Source: an uncultured Candidatus Saccharibacteria bacterium (lineage in GTDB: Bacteria > Patescibacteria > Saccharimonadia > Saccharimonadales > UBA6022). Taken from it: 9,493 nucleotides of DNA. Shown here piece after piece: positions 6,189 to 9,493 of the stretch. The stretch is from assembly GCA_946886725.1 (NCBI GenBank), contig CAMPJF010000034.1, positions 1 through 9,493 of the forward strand, written 5' to 3'. The notes below the pieces were generated by a model. It saw nothing but the letters and a program-made list of their open reading frames with translations. It was not told the DNA's origin and did not search any database. The position numbers and the translations under genes were made by a program. Positions within the stretch are counted from its first letter, which is position 1. The number at the start of each line of letters is the position of its first letter.

Positions 6189-6204
6189 TGGTACCCGATA
6201 CAAT
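6176..6204 (+). promoter_or_regulatory. Promoter of the pilin gene
   Basis: TACAAT (6199-6204) is a good -10 box, and TTGCGC (6176-6181) is a possible -35 at an ideal 17-base spacing, lying in the 3' arm of the terminator. Only eight bases separate the -10 from ATG 6213, so the transcript would begin at or within a base or two of the start codon. GGGG at 6205-6208 is not a Shine-Dalgarno. Confidence 0.6.
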
Positions 6205-6212
6205 GGGGTAAT

Positions 6213-6734
6213 ATGCAGACTTGGCGAGCAAAACAGACAGGCTTCACTATCGTTGAGCTACTTATCGTTATCGTGGTAATTGGGATACTTGCCGCAATTT
6301 CAATCGTTGCTTTTAGCGGGGTGCAGCAGAAAGCCCGTGATTCTCAGCGCAGACAAAATTTAAACGATCTCGCAAAAGTCATTCAGACGTATCATTTAGA
6401 TAACGGTAATTTCATTACCGCAGGCGGCGGTGCGGCAAACGGCCAGGGCTGGGTAAATGGCGGTAACCCGACGATTCCTAGGGTTTTATTTGATGCGGGA
6501 TTATTGCAGAGCGCAACAGCAATCCGCGATCCTCGCTGCGTCGCGGGCGAGCTGTCGGGTTGTTCAGGCTATTTAAAGATCAATTGTAATGGCACACCAC
6601 AACGAACGATCCTTCTTGCTCGGCTTGAAAGTATACCCAGCGGACAAGCGACTCCTGCTGCTCTGACGGGCTGTGACAATACGGGCTATTGGAATACGTA
6701 TCAAATGAATTATTACGTCGAAGTCGGCTCCTAG
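6213..6734 (+). CDS. Type IV pilin-like protein (prepilin)
   Basis: This is a secreted or membrane pilin subunit of 173 aa. The class III (type IVa-like) signal is unmistakable. A 10-residue basic leader ends in KQTG, with prepilin-peptidase cleavage after G10 and a Phe at +1. Glu15 is at +5 of the mature protein, and the hydrophobic helix FTIVELLIVIVVIGILAA continues to about residue 34. A helical region (QKARDSQRRQNLNDLAKVIQTYH) then leads into a globular Gly/Asn-rich head. Four cysteines, C109, C117, C125 and C154, may form two disulfides outside the cell. The gene stands alone: no pilus ATPase, platform protein or peptidase is in the window, so those are presumably encoded elsewhere. It could be a major pilin, a minor pilin or a type II secretion-like pseudopilin. 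The start is supported by the -10 box eight bases upstream and the leader length. Stop is TAG. Confidence 0.92.
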   Translation: MQTWRAKQTGFTIVELLIVIVVIGILAAISIVAFSGVQQKARDSQRRQNLNDLAKVIQTYHLDNGNFITAGGGAANGQGWVNGGNPTIPRVLFDAGLLQSATAIRDPRCVAGELSGCSGYLKINCNGTPQRTILLARLESIPSGQATPAALTGCDNTGYWNTYQMNYYVEVGS

Positions 6735-6755
6735 CTTTCTCAATCTCCGCTATCG

Positions 6756-6764
6756 TGATAAAAT
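6756..6764 (+). promoter_or_regulatory. Extended -10 promoter of alaS
   Basis: TGATAAAAT is an extended -10 (TG at 6756-6757, hexamer TAAAAT at 6759-6764), and exactly seven bases separate it from ATG 6772. Transcription would start at 6771 or on the A of the ATG, a leaderless message. There is no Shine-Dalgarno at the usual distance and no clear -35. No terminator is visible between the pilin and alaS, so pilin read-through is also possible. Confidence 0.6.
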
Positions 6765-6771
6765 AACAGAG

Positions 6772-8658
6772 ATGAACGCTCAACAAATTCGCAACGCTTA
6801 CTTACAATTTTTCAAAGACCGCCAGCACGCGGTCATTAAACGCGCACCCTTGATGTTAAAGGATGATCCAACGACCTTATTTACGGGTAGCGGTATGCAG
6901 CCACTCTTGCCGTATCTTTTGGGACAAGAGCATCCTGAAGGTGTTCGCCTCACAGACAGCCAGACATGCTTGCGCGCACAGGATATCGAAGACGTAGGCG
7001 ATAATCGCCATACGACTTTCTTTGAAATGCTGGGTAACTGGTCAATGGGCGATTACTTTAAAGAACAACAAATCCGTTGGTTCTTCGAATTCTTGACTGA
7101 TGTCGTTGGTCTAGATCCAAACAAGATTTACGTGACCTGTTTTATCGGTGACGAGGCGCACGGCATTCCCCGCGATGACGAAGCAGCAAAGATCTGGCAG
7201 GCGGTGTTTGCGGAAAAAGGTATTAATAATAAGATAGTCGAACTGGGTAGTGCTGAAAATGGTGATACATTAGGCATGCAGGGTGGACGCATTTTCTTTT
7301 ATGATGACGGCGAAAACTGGTGGTCACGTGGTGGTGGCTTGGACAAGACGCCAATTGGCGACCCATGTGGACCAGACAGTGAGGTGTTTTATGACTTTGG
7401 TCCTGAAAATCACGCCGAGGGGTATGGTCTAGCGCATCCAGCTAGCGACAGTGGCCAGTTTATGGAAATAGGCAACCAGGTCTTTATGCAATATCGACGC
7501 TTGCAGGACGGCAGTTTTGAGCCGCTCGCTCGCAAAAATGTTGACTTTGGCGGTGGTATGGAGCGTATTGCCGCTGCAAAAATTAATAGCCCAGATGTTT
7601 TCCGTATTAGTGTATTGTGGCCGATCATTGAGAAGCTACAAACGCTCAGCGGTAAGAAATATGAGTCTCACACTGAAAGCATGCGTGTCATTGCGGACCA
7701 TCTTCGGGCGGCCGTTTTCCTTGCGGTGGACGGGGTTGTTCCCGCAAATAAAGAGCAGGGATATGTAATGCGTCGCTTACTACGACGCGCCATTCGTTTT
7801 GCGTTTGATTTAGGCATCGAACAAAACTTCTTTGAAGAAATCGTTCCTGTTATTGCCGATCTATATCACGATGATTATCCAGAAGTTGCCGCGAAGCGCG
7901 ATGAAGTGGTGGCTATCCTAGCTAAGGAAGAAAAAGTGTTCCGTCAGACGCTTCGAAAAGGCCTGAAGCAGCTAGAGAAATATGCCGTCGACGGACTAAC
8001 GGGTAGTGAATTATTTACGCTGTACGATACGTTTGGTTTTCCGGTTGAATTATCCACCGAAGAAGCGCAAAAGCAACAAATCAAACTTTCTGATAATTGG
8101 CGCCAGGAATTTGACGACAAGATGCTCGAACAGCGCACCCGCTCCCAGACTGCCGCTAAGGGTATTTTCAAGGGCGGCCTCGGCGGGCAAACTTTGCAAC
8201 ATAAAAAATACCACACCGCAACCCACTTGATGTACCAGGCTTTACGCGACGTCCTTGGCGATCATGTCGTGCAACGCGGTAGTAATATCACCGAAGAACG
8301 ACTACGCTTTGACTTTTCACACCCTGAAAAGGTGACTCGTGACCAGCTGGATGAAGTGGAGCGAATCGTAAACGAACAAATCCAAAAAGACCTCAAGATT
8401 AGCTTTGCCGAATATCCTACTGATGTTGCAATTCACGAAAAAGGGGCATTAGGCCAGTTCGGGGATCGCTATGGCGACACGGTCAAGGTATATCAAATGA
8501 TCGCCGATGATGCTGAAAAACCGTTCAGCTTTGAGATCTGCGGTGGCCCGCATGTTGATCATACTCATGAGTTAATCGAAGATGGGAAAACCTTCAAAAT
8601 CACTAAAGAAGAGTCAAGCTCGGCCGGCATTCGCCGTATTAAAGCGGTCCTTATTTAA
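6772..8658 (+). CDS. alaS: Alanyl-tRNA synthetase, compact form lacking beta-barrel and C-Ala
   Basis: This class II synthetase charges tRNA-Ala in the cytoplasm and hydrolyses mischarged Ser- or Gly-tRNA-Ala. The catalytic region is complete, with TLFTGSGMQP, FFEMLGNWSMGDYFK, DPCGPDSEVFYDFG, NQVFMQY and GGGMERIAA. The helical tRNA-recognition region includes MRVIADHLRAAVF and VMRRLLRRAIRFA. The editing core carries H481 and H485 (HTATH), then C590 and H594 (CGGPH, where E. coli has CGGTH). The protein has 628 aa against about 875 in E. coli. It passes from the QRTRSQ segment to the editing histidines within about 30 residues, so the beta-barrel with its GGQxGD motif is missing. It ends right after SAGIRRIKAVLI, so the DHHA1/C-Ala domain is missing too. 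The TAA stop and full motif set show a natural end, not a frameshift. Its 3' end overlaps a convergent gene by 8 bp. Confidence 0.96.
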   Translation: MNAQQIRNAYLQFFKDRQHAVIKRAPLMLKDDPTTLFTGSGMQPLLPYLLGQEHPEGVRLTDSQTCLRAQDIEDVGDNRHTTFFEMLGNWSMGDYFKEQQIRWFFEFLTDVVGLDPNKIYVTCFIGDEAHGIPRDDEAAKIWQAVFAEKGINNKIVELGSAENGDTLGMQGGRIFFYDDGENWWSRGGGLDKTPIGDPCGPDSEVFYDFGPENHAEGYGLAHPASDSGQFMEIGNQVFMQYRRLQDGSFEPLARKNVDFGGGMERIAAAKINSPDVFRISVLWPIIEKLQTLSGKKYESHTESMRVIADHLRAAVFLAVDGVVPANKEQGYVMRRLLRRAIRFAFDLGIEQNFFEEIVPVIADLYHDDYPEVAAKRDEVVAILAKEEKVFRQTLRKGLKQLEKYAVDGLTGSELFTLYDTFGFPVELSTEEAQKQQIKLSDNWRQEFDDKMLEQRTRSQTAAKGIFKGGLGGQTLQHKKYHTATHLMYQALRDVLGDHVVQRGSNITEERLRFDFSHPEKVTRDQLDEVERIVNEQIQKDLKISFAEYPTDVAIHEKGALGQFGDRYGDTVKVYQMIADDAEKPFSFEICGGPHVDHTHELIEDGKTFKITKEESSSAGIRRIKAVLI

Positions 8659-9490
8659 GGATATCCAGCACGTCGGTGATGTCGCTAATGTGCTGACGAG
8701 TGGCCGTATCAACTGTCACGCTTCGTCCATCTGTATTTAGAATCGTTTCAACCGTCAGCTCCTCGCTCGCATGGGAGCTATGTAGTGCTTCTATGGTTAA
8801 TTCATGCTCGGTTTGATCGGGAGTAGTAGCTTTGCGCCGCCGATGGGTCGATTCGGATATGTGCATTCGTGTGCCTACTCGTGCACCTGATGCATGGGGT
8901 GAATATTTAGTTACCTCTAGCGTCTCGATTGAATCGGCTAAAGTTTCTGTTTTGGATAGAAGGATCTCGCGTTGATAGCCATCCTGTTCCTCGGTGTATT
9001 TAATCGTATAGCTTGATTCGGGCGATGACCCGTTGATATATTCAAGAATCTGACTAAGCGAAGCATGCGCTCTCAAATTTGACGGAAGTAGCTGTCGAAG
9101 TGTTAATTCGAGTGTATCTTTCGGAAGCATGGTATGTTCTTCGTCGCACTGTATGGTGGCAAAATCTGCGTGCTGTCGTAATACGAATGGACTACTATCT
9201 TCAGGGTATAATGCGATGCGCTCGACAGTGTTAGTGCCGTTTGTGTTTCGCGCTGCCGACACGTCGATCGTTAGCGGCGAAAATGGCTGTATGTAATGAT
9301 CGAGCATTTCCGGCGTCTCGTAACTTTCACAATGGTACCCGTTAAATTCCATATGTATCGTCGTCGCCTTGTCGAGTAGCGCTTCTTCGATCTTGTATCG
9401 TTCGTCGAGAATATTGAGGATGAAGTCTGCATAATTTACTTTACGCTCGATTTTTGATGGGGAAAGTCTATTCTCGGGAAGTGAATTCAT
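8651..9490 (-). CDS. Unrecognised hydrophilic protein, 279 aa (start near window edge)
   Basis: I do not recognise a family. From the ATG at 9490-9488 it encodes 279 residues with no signal peptide or membrane helix and only two cysteines (C54, C115). Residues about 14-45 are a helical, charged segment (KVNYADFILNILDERYKIEEALLDKA). Residues about 120-155 look helical (LELTLRQLLPSNLRAHASLSQILEYI). From about 160 onward the protein is rich in Thr, Ser and Glu with alternating strand-like stretches (SYTIKYTEEQDGYQREILLS, ELTIEALHSSH, RSVTVDTATRQ), suggesting beta structure, and it ends in a short helix. The frame stays open to the window edge (the next codon out is GTA), so a start beyond the window cannot be excluded and no ribosome binding site is visible. 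The gene converges on alaS and shares 8 bp with its end. An uninterrupted 840-bp frame supports a real gene. Confidence 0.75.
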   Translation of the reverse strand: MNSLPENRLSPSKIERKVNYADFILNILDERYKIEEALLDKATTIHMEFNGYHCESYETPEMLDHYIQPFSPLTIDVSAARNTNGTNTVERIALYPEDSSPFVLRQHADFATIQCDEEHTMLPKDTLELTLRQLLPSNLRAHASLSQILEYINGSSPESSYTIKYTEEQDGYQREILLSKTETLADSIETLEVTKYSPHASGARVGTRMHISESTHRRRKATTPDQTEHELTIEALHSSHASEELTVETILNTDGRSVTVDTATRQHISDITDVLDILK

Positions 9491-9493
9491 TAC

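Noticed and set aside
7944..8216. Minus-strand 90-codon frame inside alaS
   Set aside because: It lies opposite conserved AlaRS coding sequence, is rich in Cys, Ser and Pro as expected of a mirror frame, and has no ribosome binding site.
8110..8658. AlaRS truncated by frameshift or assembly error
   Set aside because: All catalytic and editing motifs are in one frame, the end falls at a domain boundary, and downstream sequence is occupied by a convergent gene with no C-Ala remnant on the plus strand that I can see.
8666..8695. CAGCAC/GTGCTG inverted repeat just after alaS as a terminator
   Set aside because: It has only 6 bp around an 18-base loop, no U tract on either strand, and lies inside the convergent coding sequence.

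Overview
The window looks like a compact, gene-dense piece of a Candidate Phyla Radiation (Patescibacteria) chromosome, most probably Saccharibacteria (TM7). The evidence is protein-level and not decisive. The alanyl-tRNA synthetase is of the shortened type I associate with these bacteria: 628 aa, with an editing core but no C-terminal domain. The proteins are short, intergenic gaps are tiny, a type IV pilin is present, and several conserved-looking proteins match no family I know. TGA serves as a real stop in two genes that overlap the next start as ATGA, so the code is standard and the TGA-recoding Gracilibacteria/Absconditabacteria are unlikely. No gene-free stretch exceeds 90 bp. I see no rRNA, tRNA, CRISPR, insertion sequence or phage gene.

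Layout. Positions 1-1371 hold the 3' part of methionyl-tRNA synthetase (metG), followed after one base by a TatD-family nuclease (1373-2119); Firmicutes have the same metG-tatD pairing. Two unrecognised cytoplasmic proteins follow (2176-2631 and 2641-3078). Next is a tightly coupled trio: cysteine desulfurase (3101-4255), a membrane-anchored DUF218/YdcF-type protein (4252-4854) and the tRNA 2-thiouridylase mnmA (4851-5888). Each junction is a 4-base ATGA overlap. Then come a 55-residue highly charged protein with a perfect Shine-Dalgarno (5960-6127), a strong intrinsic terminator (6154-6188), a type IV pilin-like protein (6213-6734), the compact alaS (6772-8658), and on the minus strand an unrecognised 279-aa protein (9490-8651) that converges on alaS and overlaps it by 8 bp.

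How the genes work together. Most recognised genes serve tRNA charging or tRNA modification. Cysteine desulfurase plus MnmA make up a minimal sulfur relay for 2-thiouridine at the wobble position, with no IscU, Tus or Fe-S assembly genes beside them. The pilin and the unrecognised proteins do not obviously belong to that theme.

Points for a second look: (1) -10 elements lie 7-8 bases upstream of the probable start codons of the desulfurase, pilin and alaS genes, which predicts leaderless mRNAs; (2) the desulfurase has N-A-G-K where S-x-H-K is usual around the PLP lysine; (3) AlaRS lacks both the beta-barrel before its editing core and the C-Ala domain; (4) a competing inverted repeat overlaps the 5' arm of the terminator. 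No wholly new multi-gene system could be demonstrated.
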